Shown piece by piece: positions 35,157 through 47,085 of a stretch of DNA of 64,000 nt. The translations under genes were made by a program, and so were the position numbers. The notes below the pieces were generated by a model. It was not told the DNA's origin and did no database searches. It saw only the letters and a program-made list of their open reading frames with translations. The number at the start of each line of letters is the position of its first letter. Within the stretch, counting starts at the first letter, position 1. The stretch is from Lumbricus rubellus (Eukaryota > Annelida > Clitellata > Crassiclitellata > Lumbricidae), in assembly GCA_945859605.1 (NCBI GenBank), contig OX243818.1:38271750-38335749 (forward strand), written 5' to 3'.

Positions 35157-35429
35157 TTAACTAAAATTATAATGGAACAACTAAGATATAAGAGCTGAGA
35201 TAAAGTCACGAATAAAAGATGCATCAAATCAAGTCATCTGGATAATATCAGTAGTAACAGCAGAAGAGAATCTGTGGCAAAATGAAATTCACGAGAAGAA
35301 TATGAAAGATTCCTGATCACATCAGAGGAATTCACTAAACACAATAAATAATATAATGAAGTATTGGTACACCAATTAAAATAAAACAGACAAAATTATA
35401 CATACATGAGCTAACTACTTCACCAACAT

Positions 35430-35770
35430 ACATGGGCGGAAACCTAGGTGGGACATGGGAACGGTCCCCCCAACGGAGGTGTTGGGGGGACGGCCCATGC
35501 ATTTGTCCTCCCAATAATTGAGCATATTGAGCGTGAAGACTAAAAAAGGTCATCAACTTTTTTGGCGGTGAAAATAGAACACTTGCTTGGCTTTTCGGCC
35601 AGATGATCTAAAAAAATCTCGCATCTTTCCTTCGGCCACTCGTTCGTCCCCCTTCCCAAGTCTTCGCCCAGGTTTTCGCCCATGCCATCATAGCCCATTC
35701 TTTGGCCAAGAAAATACCACATTCACCTCTCTTTTGTTCTAGTTACTCAAAGGCCCCTCGGCAGAACTCT
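35430..35770. mobile_element. hAT-related fragment (tentative)
   Basis: Holds the AGACTAAAAAAGGTCATCAA and TTTTTTGGCGGTGAAAATA words of the element at 27677, and a GGGCGGAAACCTAGG head. Its right end is not found. Confidence 0.45.
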
Positions 35771-35987
35771 ATGGGTCTCCTAATGGTTTACCCGGAGGAA
35801 ATTATGGATATTGGTGGTGATATAGCCTACGTTTAACGCATAGCAAAGGTATTGACGACATAGATTCTGCATCGCGGCCCCGCCCCCCCTCACCCCGCAA
35901 TCTCCCCATGGTTGTCAGACCTTTGGCAGAAATAATAAATTGCTCCTGTAGTAGTGGGATTGTTCCACAAGCCATAAAATTAGCTAA

Positions 35988-36041
<54 letters not shown>
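35988..36041. repeat. (ATTG)n microsatellite
   Basis: About 13 tetramers. The same tetramer tails the LINE at 60541, so it may be a LINE tail that outlived its element. Confidence 0.95.
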
Positions 36042-36403
36042 AGTCTACTTGAACGAATGCCTGGACATTTTCAAATAGACTACGTAAAGTGAATTTTTCC
36101 GAACAGGTCTCTAATCAGCAGGAAGATTTTTGGCCAATTGCATCACCCGTTCACGTCAGTTGAAATGTGTAGGCCATAATTACATGTATAAATTATGAAC
36201 CTAGCTAAAGTTAAATATAATATTATAGTAAAAATTTGCTCCATAAAACTAAAATAGGCCTAATTGATGCAGAAACTTCATTCTCTTATAGAATTTTAAT
36301 TACTCATCACAGTCTAAAATTGAAATTCCATAGGTCTAGCCTACTAGCCGTGGACTTTTGGCATGCTTAGCCTAATAAATGTTTTTGCAATTATTTCTTT
36401 CAG

Positions 36404-36926
36404 GAAAATTTACCATGCGCGCAGTTCGTGATTTCGAACCCAGTCAGTTGAATAGAATAGAGAAAAGAAAACTCAGCTCCATTTCAAAGAGAATTATACA
36501 AGATTCGGAGAAGATATACGGTGAACAACATCTTAGCCAAGGTAAAAATGCAATGGTACAGCAACAACCTGATGGGTCTGAAATCAAAAAGCATAGGCCT
36601 AGTAACATACAATCTGATAAAGAGGAACGTCATTACAACGAGAATGCCGAATTAAAAGAATCTGGTCTGCCAACGCAAGACAATGAAACTGCACCGAAGG
36701 ATGACTTCAGCATATCAGATAAAGTTTGCAGCATCCGAGATGAAAAATCCGTCATTCAAAGCCAACAAGTAACCAAGCTGGAAGCTGTCATGGTGCCCGA
36801 AGAATTTTCAGCGGATATAGTGTATCTGAGAAGTGCGAGCTGCCTTGATGTGCGCACTCAGTGCGAAATAGCGTTGACGTTAAAAACAGGAGACAAAATG
36901 GAGACAATCCATCCTGCAAATATTGG
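36404..36926 (+). CDS. Gene 2 exon A: first part of split SH3 (long-linker form)
   Basis: Acceptor TTCTTTCAG at 36403, donor GG/GTGATT at 36927. Same phases as the other A exons. About 174 residues, fully open: FTMRAVRDFEPSQLNR, a hydrophilic linker of about 130 residues rich in Gln, Glu, Lys and Ser, then ALTLKTGDKMETI. Flanking introns align with genes 1 and 3. No exon B, microexon, C, D or E follows: after about 38222 the family sequence stops and transposons begin. Exon open and intact, but the gene is very likely dead. The open linker suggests recent loss or constraint on this exon. Confidence 0.68.
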
Positions 36927-37149
36927 GTGATTATGCACGATATACATTATAAGCTTAGACCTACTGAAGAAAATTTAGATCTCGTCAAAATGCAATTTGA
37001 AAAATTACAGAAAGTTCTTCCTTCAAATTGCCCATAAATATTTGGTGGGCCTACAATAAAATACGATCACTTAAAGAAACTAGTTGCTACACTGGCCCGA
37101 TGTTCCACGGTACAGGACATGCTGTTACTACTATAGCCTAATTGAATTT

Positions 37150-37985
37150 TATATAATGGCGAAACTTCAAGGCAATCTACCGAGAAGCGCTCTCAGTCCA
37201 ACGACGACTAAATGAGGCAGTTTTTAAGTGAGAAAGAAACAGAGTGGCGTGACCTCTAGCCTCTATTATGCGCCGGGTGGATATGAACAGGGAGTCCATT
37301 CCAGGTTCTAGGACCGGCCACTGAGAACGAGCGTCGCTGCATTATTATCAGTCTGCTAGCGAGAGTCCAAAAGCTCAGCGTGATCGAAGAGCAGATCGCC
37401 GGTTGACAGCAGAGCTTCCGCAAATACAATGCATGCAGCGCCAGACCAATGCAGAAACCATTTAGGTAGTTGCTTTGATTGTAATTGTAATTGTAATCAA
37501 ACATTTATATAGCGCCACTCACAGATTAAGTAGCGCTCCCGACCCTAGTTAGCACTGCCGCTAACGAATAGCATAGTCTTCAAGCGTTTCCTAAACGAAG
37601 GGAGAGAGAGACTAAGAAGCTCAAGACGAAGTTTGTGAGGAAGACGGTTCCAGCAGGAGTGGCCAACATAGGCAAAGCTTCTGCATTGAGCAGTGGCTCC
37701 ACGCATGCGAGGCACGACAAGGAGGCCGCTGGCTGCCGAGCGAAGAGCAGAGCGGCCGGGGAGAGACAACACCAGGATACAGAGAGAACGAAGGTAAGAG
37801 GGAGCTACCCCAAGAAGAGAATTGCGCATGAGTGTGAGGATCTTAAACTCAATGCGTTGTGGTACAGGAAGCCAGTGGAGAGTGTCCCGAATGAAGACAG
37901 AAATGTGAGAGAACTTGGGAAGACCAGCGATAGGCGAGCAGCAGCATTTAGAATTGATTAAATTGCAAAGAACGCGCGACAATAA
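37150..37985 (-). mobile_element. Two L2/CR1-like LINE 3' fragments
   Basis: Minus strand. The inner one (37497-37985) reads ISVFIRDTLHWLPVPQRIEF, then HSCWNRLPHKLRLELL, and ends ATATAAATG with a TTACAATTACAA tail. The second (about 37150-37480) carries GPRTWNGLPV. Inserted into the A-B intron of gene 2. Confidence 0.8.
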
Positions 37986-38613
37986 TATCTAATTCCATAT
38001 TTTCCGTTCGACCGCTTTCCGTGCTATTAGCCTACGTCGGGAACTTTTCTGAATAGTTTCAATGGTAGGCCTAATTGGGCTATATAATTTATAATTTCGA
38101 TTATGAGATCTAAGTGCTGGATCTGAACAAATGAGCTTCTCGATTGTTAGACCTAGACAATAGACATTATTGGCCTATGTTCTCTTCGGGTGTTTTCTCT
38201 AAGCTTATTCAGTCACTTAGGTTCAGGTATAGCTCAGTGTTTAATCTAGACGTCTCTGGGGGGAAGTTCCCCCCAGGATTGACATTTCCCCCCCCCCAGA
38301 AAAATTTGACAAAATGATATTGTTTTTTTTACTGTTTTCATCATTGTTTTACATGACGACTATACTGCCCTGAAAAGGCAAAACGCAGTAACTCGAAAAA
38401 ATCGTTTTTCATTTTATTGGATTTTTATGCTTAAGATGTTACTATCTTCATGTCCTGTAAGTTTCAGAGCTTTATTTTCACTGGTTTTTGAGATATTATG
38501 TTGGCAAAACACAGTAAGTCGGATATTTTTTATTGGAAATCAAGCCAAAACACAGCACTGCGTTTATAACAACAGAATCTGCTGCCCTTACAAATGAATG
38601 TCAAGCCAAAACA

Positions 38614-38647
38614 CTAAGCCAAAACACAGTGCTGTGTTTTGGCTTAG
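38614..38647. repeat. 34-bp hairpin (16-bp perfect stem)
   Basis: CTAAGCCAAAACACAG, two bases, then its exact inverse. The surrounding 38380-38650 repeats the word AAGCCAAAACACAGCACTG several times. Confidence 0.8.
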
Positions 38648-38810
38648 CATAGGCACTGCATCAATACTGTTACTGTGCTATAATACGTCAGATTTCTGTA
38701 TAATAATCCATTTCCGGTTTTGTTTACAAGACGCGTGAAATATATTTATTAGTACGAAGTGATCTAATATTAGGCCCAATTGGGTTTTATGTTCATTTTT
38801 TCAAGTTTAA

Positions 38811-39196
38811 CCCATATGCGGCTAGCGTCAGTTTAAACTGACACGCAGAAAGTGGAGGTTTTTTAATTGTTAAGTTGCATTTTCTGTTCTTAACCATTTT
38901 TAGTTGCTATTCTAAGACCTGTGTGATTATCTAAGTGGATTCATTTCAGTTGTTTTGAGCTGGCATACTTTGCAAAAAAATATTTTTCTTGATAAATCGA
39001 AATATTTAAATATGCATTGTTCAAAAAAGAAAAAATAAATAATGTCAACCCAAATTTTAATAATATGGCAATGGAAAACTTCCCCACAAGCATCCCAAAG
39101 GTAGTTATGATGAATATTTTAAAAAAGAATTTCAGTTCTGAAAAATATAAGAATTTTCATACCGTCAGTTTAAACTGACGCTAGCCACATGAGGGG
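38811..39196. mobile_element. Small TIR element with a CAGTTTAAACTG palindrome near each end
   Basis: Left CCCATATGCGGCTAGCGTCA after TTAA; right inverse CGCTAGCCACATGAGGGG. Both ends carry CGTCAGTTTAAACTGACR next to the terminus. Right-hand TTAA is absent. A relative at 40715-40879 has the same palindrome and a TTAA on its right. Confidence 0.6.
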
Positions 39197-39299
39197 TGGG
39201 GTTTTTCCCAAGTAATCTCCACTATGTCATCCATTGTTGGTTGCAGCCGTGCTTGTCTAGCGAATGCGTAAACATACTTTTATGTCAGATTGTGAAGCT

Positions 39300-39735
39300 G
39301 CATGCATGTATGTGTGTATGTATGTAATACTATGTATATATGTATGCATGTATGTATGTATGTTTGTATTTATGTATGCGTGCATGTATGTATATATGTA
39401 TGTATGCGTAAAAACAAACTTTTATTTCAGATTGTGAAGTTTTCTGCATGTATGTATGTATGTATGTATGTATGTATGTATGTATGTATGTATGTATGTA
39501 TGTATGTATGTATGTATGTATGTATGTATGTATGTATGTATGTATGTATGTATGTATGTATGTATGTATGTATGTATGTATGTATGTATGCATGCATGCA
39601 TGCATGCATGCATGCATGCATCTATGTATGTATGTATGTATGTATGTATGTATGTATGTATGTATGTATGTATGTATGTATGTATGTATGTATGTATGTA
39701 TGTATGCATATATGCTTGAATGTATGCATGCATGT
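39300..39735. repeat. (ATGT)n microsatellite
   Basis: Pure ATGT units from 39448 to about 39705, with an ATGC block at 39590-39620 and degenerate flanks. Confidence 0.96.
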
Positions 39736-39844
39736 ATGACTTTGTATGTGTGTATGTATTTGCGCATACATAGCCTATGTATGTACGCATGTATGTACGC
39801 ACGTATGTATGCATGCAAGTATGTATCCATGTATGAAATATAGG

Positions 39845-40020
39845 TGCATACATACATACATACATACATACATACATACATACATACATACATACATACA
39901 TACATACATACCTAACTATATACATCCATGCATTCATACTTACATACATACATATTTACATACGTACGTACATTATACGGTACATACATACATGCAAATA
40001 CAATTATACATGCACGCATA
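39845..40020. repeat. (CATA)n microsatellite
   Basis: Reverse-complement motif of the preceding array, separated by about 110 bp, so the two arrays can pair as a long inverted repeat. Confidence 0.93.
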
Positions 40021-40021
40021 G

Positions 40022-40295
40022 TGCTGCGTCCTCTTAGGCCTTCTGATCGGCTTGACCTCTTTGTCCCCCGTGTCAGGACCGCCATGGCTCAGTCCAGATC
40101 ATTTGCCTGCATTGGTCCCTCACTGTGGAATAGGCTTCTCCCATCAGTTCGCTCTGCCATCCTCTCTGGTAGTGTATCCTCGTCTTTCTCTCGTCTAAAA
40201 ACTTGATTGTTTTCTAGGGGTTGAACGCACTGGGAGCGCTTCTGAACGGCCCTTGCTGCGAGAAGGGCTTTATAAATGGCCAAATACAATACAAT
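40022..40295 (+). mobile_element. L2/CR1-like LINE 3' fragment
   Basis: Reads LFVPRVRTAMAQSRSFACIG and PSLWNRLLPSVRSAI, then GAGCGCTTCTGAACGG and GCTTTATAAATGG with an AATACAATACAATG tail. Confidence 0.85.
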
Positions 40296-40714
40296 GCATA
40301 CTTATATACATGCATACATTCACAAATACATACACTGAACCAGAATACATACACTGAACCAGAATGTAGACAGACGGAGGGGTGATGGTGGGTCGGGGGT
40401 AATGGGCCGGGGGTGGGTAATGTGCTTAAAGTGTGGGAAAAGAAGTGCCTGGACGCCCTTTACCTTTCCAAAAGAAGTGCCTGGACGCCCCTTACCTTTC
40501 CAGACTGTTCTGGCCAATAAGTGGCAGGACGGCATTCAGATTTTCAAATAAGTGCATGGACGCCGTCCATGACCGTCCTGCCACACTTTTAGCCTTGTCT
40601 ACGAATCTATGTGGGCCCTATACTAACATTTCCAAAAGCGGTCCATATGTTTGGGATGAATAAAACGCTTTGTTTTCTTTCTGTAGTGATGGCTTATGTA
40701 CAATTGTACATGTA

Positions 40715-40879
40715 CCCTCCTGTGGCTAGCGTCAGTTTAAACTGACGGTGATATTTGTGCCTACCACTGCCTACCACTGCAATATTTTTAAAAAATCTGA
40801 GTGAATACGATGTTTTTGGGTATAGACAAACACGAAAATGTGAAAGAAACCATTAATTTCTGTCATGGTCTGATATGGG
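40715..40879. mobile_element. Small relative of 38811-39196
   Basis: CCCTCCTGTGGCTAGCGTCA at the left with the CAGTTTAAACTG palindrome; right end CTGATATGGG followed by TTAA at 40880-40883. Confidence 0.5.
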
Positions 40880-41036
40880 TTAAGTTTGTCTATTCATTCT
40901 ACGTAAGTTGCAGACCCTATTATATTTATAATTTATTATGTTTTTAATTGACACAGTAACTGTTGCTGATTATAAATTTTAACATCTCGGCGAATAGTTC
41001 CTATATTATTTACACGGTGTTGTTACTATTGTTACG

Positions 41037-43124
41037 TAGACCTGGGAGTGACTTTGGTCAGCCAATCCGACCCCACTTGACCCTAAAGTGACTTGAGGTC
41101 GACTTGAAGTCGACTTCTTGGAGTCAAAACGACTTGACCAGACTTGGCAGAAAAACAACCGACTTCCGACTTGAAGTCGACTTCTGACATGGTACCGTAA
41201 TAGCCATTAGCCTAGGTCTACGTACGGCTACTAATGGCAGAAGTCAAACCAATTTTCCTGGCAAGCATTAATTTCATATTGGCCTAGCCTAAGTCTACCA
41301 ATGAATAATGAGGCCTCAACTCTGAATTGATGCATGAATTTGTTAAAGTTTTATTAAGCACATTTCAGGCTTTTGTGTTTCAGTTTGAGTAGTTTTGTGA
41401 TGCATTGGGCCAATCTAGTAGCCTAGACCATGCCACGACAAATTATTAGGCCTATAAAGTTTACCTTGTCCATTCATTGTCTGCGATTATTCAGATTACA
41501 CTCATTATTATTATTTTTTCCCATAATAGTAAAATTAAAATAAATTTGTAAAACGCGCAAGATCTGTTTTCATAAATGATCGGCCACTAACATATCATTC
41601 CGCAATTTAGCAAATAGCATTGCAAGCGCATCATCCGGCAGTAGGCTATAGGCCTACTACTATTGTAACCTAGACCTACTCGCTGACCGTAAAGTCTTTC
41701 ATTGTCCAATTGGTTCATATACATTAGGCCTATAGCTGTTCCGTCTGCAGACACCAGTCCTGCAGATACAGCGTACCAAAGTAGCGCCAAAATATCGATT
41801 TATTACTAGACCTTGCAGCTTTCTTTGCGCCGAATTCACTGACCACTAATTTGCTCACGTTCATGTCTTGATAAGCACACGTGCTAATATTTTAGTAAAA
41901 TTTTGTTTCACCATTTTAATTAGATCTAAGCACAAAGAATAACAAATTATATGAATAGATCGGCAGACGGCAGTCTGCATGATAGCGTATACCGGTAAAA
42001 TAATCAGTACCCGTGATAGGCTAAGTCCCTGTTTAGCAAAGGCCTCATTCATTCTTGTAAATACACTACAGAAGCTGCTTAGTTTAAATGTTGTTCTGGA
42101 CTCACGATCAGTGGTTTTAAGTGACAAATTTAACGGCAATCCTCCGAAGTCCGGTCCCAAATTATTTCGCATGTCTTATCACATAGATATGCTTCTCCAA
42201 TGCTTACTTGTTTTTTATACGACCACCAAAATTTATAAATTCGATGAAAAATATTTCCTGACGAAATAGAAGCGGGATTTTACGCGTGAGGGTCGGTTAG
42301 GGCTCAGGTTAGGCGACGTGAGGGTCGGTTAGGGTTAGTTTTAGGGTTAGAGCAGCCATTCGGCTGAAATTGAAGCTGGATTGATGAACAATAATTTTCA
42401 ATGAAACATTGATGACAAATATTTGCTGGCAAAATAGAAGCGGGATTTATCAAACACATTCTTGCCTAAATAGAAGCTGGATCGATTAAAAGAATTCTCC
42501 TCAAACTAGAAGTTGGATTTATTAAAGATAACAACGCTGCAACGTTAGTTCTTGGTGTCTTGGTGGTCGTATTACTTACTCACCCTATATCTGAAATGGA
42601 AGCTGGATTAAGGTATTTTTTTAAATTTGTAATGGAAGCTGGAATAAGGTATTTTTAAAACTGAAATGGAAGCTGGATTAAAGTAGTTTTATATCTGAAG
42701 TGGAAGCTTAGGCTATACCTTAACCCGGCTTCCATTCTAGATTTAAAAAATACCGTAATCCAGCTTCCATTACTCAAACGTTTTATCATTAAACCAGCTT
42801 CTATATCAGATATAAAATTACTTTATGTTTTCGGCAAATGCTGTGCGCCAATTACAATATTTAGTAGCCGATGTGAACGGTTTGTAAAGTGACGGTGAGA
42901 CAAATGCTGTGAAATAATTTGGGACCGGACTTCGGAGGATTGCCAATTTAACTATGTTTGTGTCTCAAGTCGGTTTAAGTCGACTTGGGTTAAAAACAAC
43001 TTCAAGTGACTTCTCTCTACACAATTCGACTTGGGGTCAGTTGCGGTGACCAGAAACGACCCGACCCGACTTGGGATGCCCAAGTCGACTGGGGTCGACT
43101 TATTGGGGTTGACTCCCAGGTCTA
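41037..43124. mobile_element. TIR element with TAGACCTGGGAGT ends fused to a propeller exon
   Basis: Ends TAGACCTGGGAGTGAC and inverse GTTGACTCCCAGGTCTA. Subterminal zones are packed with CGACTTGAAGTCGACTTC-type words in both orientations. The centre (42300-42960) holds a short GGTTAGGGTTAG scrap, GGAAGCTGGAT repeats, and an inverted pair CAATCCTCCGAAGTCCGGTC (42138 and about 42930). The right flank is propeller exon; the left flank is not, so the two sides are not a simple insertion site. Confidence 0.68.
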
Positions 43125-43526
43125 GTGGAAACTTCCATCGGAAACTTCATCATCCTTCATTCAAAGAAAGCAGATGAACCAAAGGAGTTGTTGGATAGAG
43201 GATGCGTCATAAGTGAATTGACGAGCGATGGACAGATGGTCGCACGTCGTTTTATTTCTCTATATGAAGATCAAATGTTGAACGATCCTAAATATCTTTC
43301 ACTCGATTCAGACGAGCAAGTGTTTCTGGTTGATACTTGGGATGGTATGGTGGTTGTCTTTGACTCCGATCTTAAATGGAATCAAATTCTTTGCAAATTA
43401 AAAGCTAAAGAAGAAAGAACAAGCGACTATAGACAGAGGTTGTATTACGACGAAGAAAATAAACATCTGTTCGTCGGAGGAGATATGGATGAAGGAATTA
43501 GTGTCTACGCGTTCAGCCGAAAATGA
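43125..43526 (+). pseudogene. Gene 2 propeller exon, last third only
   Basis: Open to a TGA at 43524. Colinear with 21636-22050 of gene 1 (VETSIGNFI at the start, then RFISLYEDQ, LFVGGDMDEGISVY at the end), with an in-frame deletion of several residues near 43190. The first two thirds of the propeller are missing: the coding match begins exactly at the edge of the TIR element. A CAGGTCTAG just before 43125 ends in AG and could serve as an acceptor, but three blades at most remain. Treated as a broken copy. Confidence 0.75.
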
Positions 43527-44500
43527 ACTTTCCTTTAATCCCGAGACTCTCAGAAGACTTTCTAAATCTATTAAAAAACCCAATTCTGATTGATTTTACC
43601 CGATTCACAAAATAGGTTATATGAGCATACATGAAGAACCATTTAGGTATAATCAGTTAGCAAACTGAACATAAACTTGTCGAAAACCAAGGAGGTCATT
43701 TTCAGCCGTTTTGATATCGAGCGTCCTTTAGACCTCTGTCTTCCTCCACCCGGTATTGAATTAGCTGGGCAGTGTCATGCTATTAGGAATCAACTTCAGT
43801 CTAATATACATGTATCTTTCTCAGGTCACGTTAGCTACTCATATAATAAACGGTTTCACGACAACTGGTCCACCGACAACTCGTCCAACGACAACTCGTC
43901 CACGGACAACTAGTCCATCGACAACTCGTCCACCGAAATAGAAACCGGATTAATGAGAAAGCGGTTGAGAAATGGAAGCTGGATGAAAGTTCTTTATTTA
44001 CGAAATAGGAGCTGGGTTGATGAAAAACCGCTTAAAAATGGAAGATGGATCAAGTTTTTTTCTATCTGAAACAGAAGATGGATGCATGTGGAGACACATG
44101 ATGAAAATCGTCAATTCAGCTTCTATTTAAGCAAGAAAACCATTAGACTTTTTCATAAACCCAGCTCCTTCTTCGTAAATAAAGAATTTTCATCATGATT
44201 TCGTCGCTCATCCAACTTCTACTTCTGTTAATTAATATGCTCATCCAGCTTCTAATGATACTGCAATACGTTAGCAGTAATATCATGTTTTCATCGTTCA
44301 TCCAACTTCCAGTTTACGGAAATAAAATATCTCTGAAGTGCTATACGGCTTGGAATTTGGGTATATGCCAACGGGACATTGTAGCCCGTAGTGTCAAGAT
44401 TGTTCCTGCGGGGAGGGTTATCTTATTTTTTCTTTTCTTTGGTTGATGTAGGCCTACGGGATAGGCTATAGCAGGGGATCAGTAATAGAATGGCGAATAT

Positions 44501-45052
44501 ACCGATGTAAAGGTTTCAAATTACCCCCTCCTAAACATTACCCTCCGGTAACTTGAAACCGGTTTCAGATTCAGATTTCAGATTTCTCGGAGATGAACGC
44601 ACTGGGAGCGCTTCTGAAAGGCTCTTGCTGCAAGAAGTGCTTTATAAATTGTCAGATAAGATAAGATTCCCCCGGAAACTAGATTTGCATCAATCTTCGC
44701 ATTTATTGCACTAGAAAAATCAGAAAAATCATCCCGCTTCTACTTTTGGTCTGAAGATTTTCAATCGTCATCCCACTTCGTGGTTTATTATCAATAGTTT
44801 AATCGGGAAAAATTAATAGCCTCGAAGCCATTTCTCCATGTAACTTCAGCGACGATTTAGTATTTTAGTTACATATGAAAATATTGATAACAAACCACGA
44901 AGTGGGATGACGGATGAAAATCTTCAGACCAAAACAAGAAGTTGGATCATTTTTCTGATATGTTTAGTGCAATAATTGCGATGATTGATGCAAATTACAG
45001 TTTTCAGGGGGGTAATGTTTAGGAGGTGGTAATTTGAAACCTTTACACCGGT
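44501..45052. mobile_element. Snap-back MITE, ACCGGTGTAAAGG family (copy 3) with LINE scrap inside
   Basis: Both family ends present. About 90 bp of LINE 3' tail (GAACGCACTGGGAGCGCTTC, TTATAAATTG) sits at 44577-44668, a second-order insertion. Confidence 0.75.
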
Positions 45053-45279
45053 GCTGTGAAATGAAACACAACGAGAAGATAAATTTATTTAAAAGGTACA
45101 ACGTGTGTTGGTTTCTTAACACGTTGACTGCTTATTTGCTGTGTTAAATGACTCAATGGGGGACATGTATACACGTCCCTCGCGTCCAACGTGTTAAACT
45201 ACTACACCACAGAACTAACTCTTTACATTTTGGTGCCGTGATCAGGCTATACCAGAATGCGTGAAGTTTTAGAATGAGG

Positions 45280-45412
45280 TCGGTTAGGGACTCCAACTGC
45301 TCTATTCCACCATCTGATGTGATTCGCGACCTCGGTGTCCTATTTGACAGCTGCAGTTTACAGATGAACCAACATATATCTTCTGTAGCCAGGGCATGTC
45401 TTTTCCACCGTT
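45280..45412 (+). mobile_element. LINE scrap (post-RT region)
   Basis: Reads VIRDLGVLFDS and NQHISSVARACLF, the region following RT in L2/CR1-like elements. Confidence 0.65.
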
Positions 45413-45447
45413 GGACGAGTTGTCGGTGGACGAGTTGTCGTGACACC

Positions 45448-46319
45448 CTTTAATACAGCCAAAGCGACAAGTCATGTATTAGCAGCTGTAATCAGCGTTA
45501 CTGACACTCGCTTCACGTCGTTGCATACATAGGGCCTAAGCATAAGCATGTGCATGCAACGACGTGAAGCGAATTACATTAGTGTAGAATTATAGGCATG
45601 TAGGCCTATAATTCTACACTATTGTAACTCATAAAAAAACGGTCCACAACTGAGAATTAAAGCGAATAATTGCTTACTTGCTTACTCACTTACTCACTTA
45701 CCTATTTACTTACTTACTTATTTACTTACTTGACACCTCCTACAAATTAGATATAACCTCCCTCAATTATAGAATGGCACAAAGAATGATGACGTCACCA
45801 TTATTAACGGCCAAGTCTACTAGGTAAGGTTACAACTGACAAAATTGATCTCCTGTATAAACACTTATTATTCATTCCAATCGTTCGCTTATCGATTTGT
45901 TTTCAAAGTGTTCAGTTGTTTTTCCTCCTTTTTGTAATAATTTTCTCACAATCAGCGAACGCCAATTAAAATTGTGTTTCAATGCATAATGCGTCGTTCG
46001 TTGTAGGGCAACTCAGATGCATAAGGGTAGGCCTAGGCTAATCGCCCTACATGTGTCTCTATATCGAATATTTCAATGAAGTTGACATGGAGTCGTGGGA
46101 AATTGCTATATAAATCTAGTAGGCCTACATTTTTTTTTACAAAGTGGAGGTGACCTATTCCATTTTAGGCATATAATTATTTCTGTGTCACAAAATTATT
46201 TAATTGTTCACCATTGCACGGGTTTCAGCCTTGACCCAATACAAAATGAATTCGTTCATATAGAAGTCAGATTGATAAAAATGATTTTATTTAAATAGAA
46301 GTGTGGTAGGCTATACGAA
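45448..46319. other. Unassigned stretch with (TTAC)n
   Basis: A TTACTTGC/TTAC run at about 45670-45733 and an inverted pair GCTTCACGTCGTTGCATAC / GCATGCAACGACGTGAAGCG at 45509-45570, a strong hairpin. No exon. Confidence 0.5.
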
Positions 46320-46500
46320 AACAATCTCACGGAAATCGAAGCTGGATGGTTGAGCAATAAGTTTAGTTAAATAGAAGTTATATTTATGCAAAATAATTGT
46401 TGCCTAAATAAAAGTGGGATTGGTGTATGGAATTCTCGCCTAAGCAGAAGCTGGATCGGTGAGAAGGCTTCTTGCCAAATCAGAAGTTGTAAAAAACAAT
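46320..46500. repeat. AGAAGCTGGAT-type repeat
   Basis: Three diverged units (TCGAAGCTGGATGGTTGAGC, CAGAAGCTGGATCGGTGAG and similar) as in the foldback interiors. Confidence 0.5.
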
Positions 46501-46769
46501 GATGCTGCAAAGTGCGAATAATTTACGACACCAAAATAAACGTTTACTCCCTCCCCACATTCACTCTGCCGTGTCTGCCCCAAAGTCATCTTTCCCCGCA
46601 TTATCTGTGTCCTTAAACACGACTTTGTTGAGCTTTATCCGACACTTTCAAGACTCTTGAAAGTCACTCGCAGATTATAAAGTAGTCCTACGTGATTGCG
46701 TCCGTTAATCTATAGGCCTAGGCCTATAATTAGCCTATAGAGTTGTTTCTTTTGCTTGGCGCTGCATCT

Positions 46770-47085
46770 TGGGCACAGCACCTTCCTATCTTCGTGAGAT
46801 CTTCATATTGAATAATTGACGTCGACTACGGTGGGTCGCCGATCTTTGCGCTCGGCCTCTAGAGGTGACTTTATTGTTCCTTATGCCCGCACAGCCACAA
46901 GGCATTATAGGGCATTATCGGTCACTGGATCTTCCGTCTGGAACGACCTTCCCTCTAACCTGCGTTCCCGACCTCGGAACATGTCTGGCACATTTTACAG
47001 ATTGCTTAAGACTTTTCTTTTTGACCGTGCCTGGATCGGGAGCGCCTCTGAGTAGAACCTTAAGGGGCGCTATATAGGCCTAAAT
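46770..47085 (+). mobile_element. L2/CR1-like LINE 3' fragment
   Basis: Reads RSLRSASRGDFIVP, SSVWNDLPSNLRS and FYRLLKTFLFDRAW, then GAGCGCCTCTGAGTAG and GGCGCTATATAGG. Closest in wording to the copy at 60541. Confidence 0.88.

Larger units (their letters stand above)
43852..45447. mobile_element. Foldback element with GACAACTCGTCCACC tandem arms, carrying nested insertions
   Basis: Left arm 43852-43935 is a run of about 15-bp units (CGACAACTCGTCCAN); the right arm (45413-45447) is the inverse. The interior has AGAAGCTGGAT repeats in one orientation on the left and ATCCAGCTTCT on the right. Nested inside: a MITE (44501-45052) and a LINE piece (45280-45412). No clear target duplication, unlike its sister at 53529. 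Confidence 0.75.

Noticed and set aside
37635..37961. 108-residue + strand open frame
   Set aside because: Antisense shadow of the LINE fragment on the minus strand.
42325..42352. Telomere-like GGTTAGGGTTAG
   Set aside because: Only two or three imperfect units within a transposon; too short to be an interstitial telomere of note.
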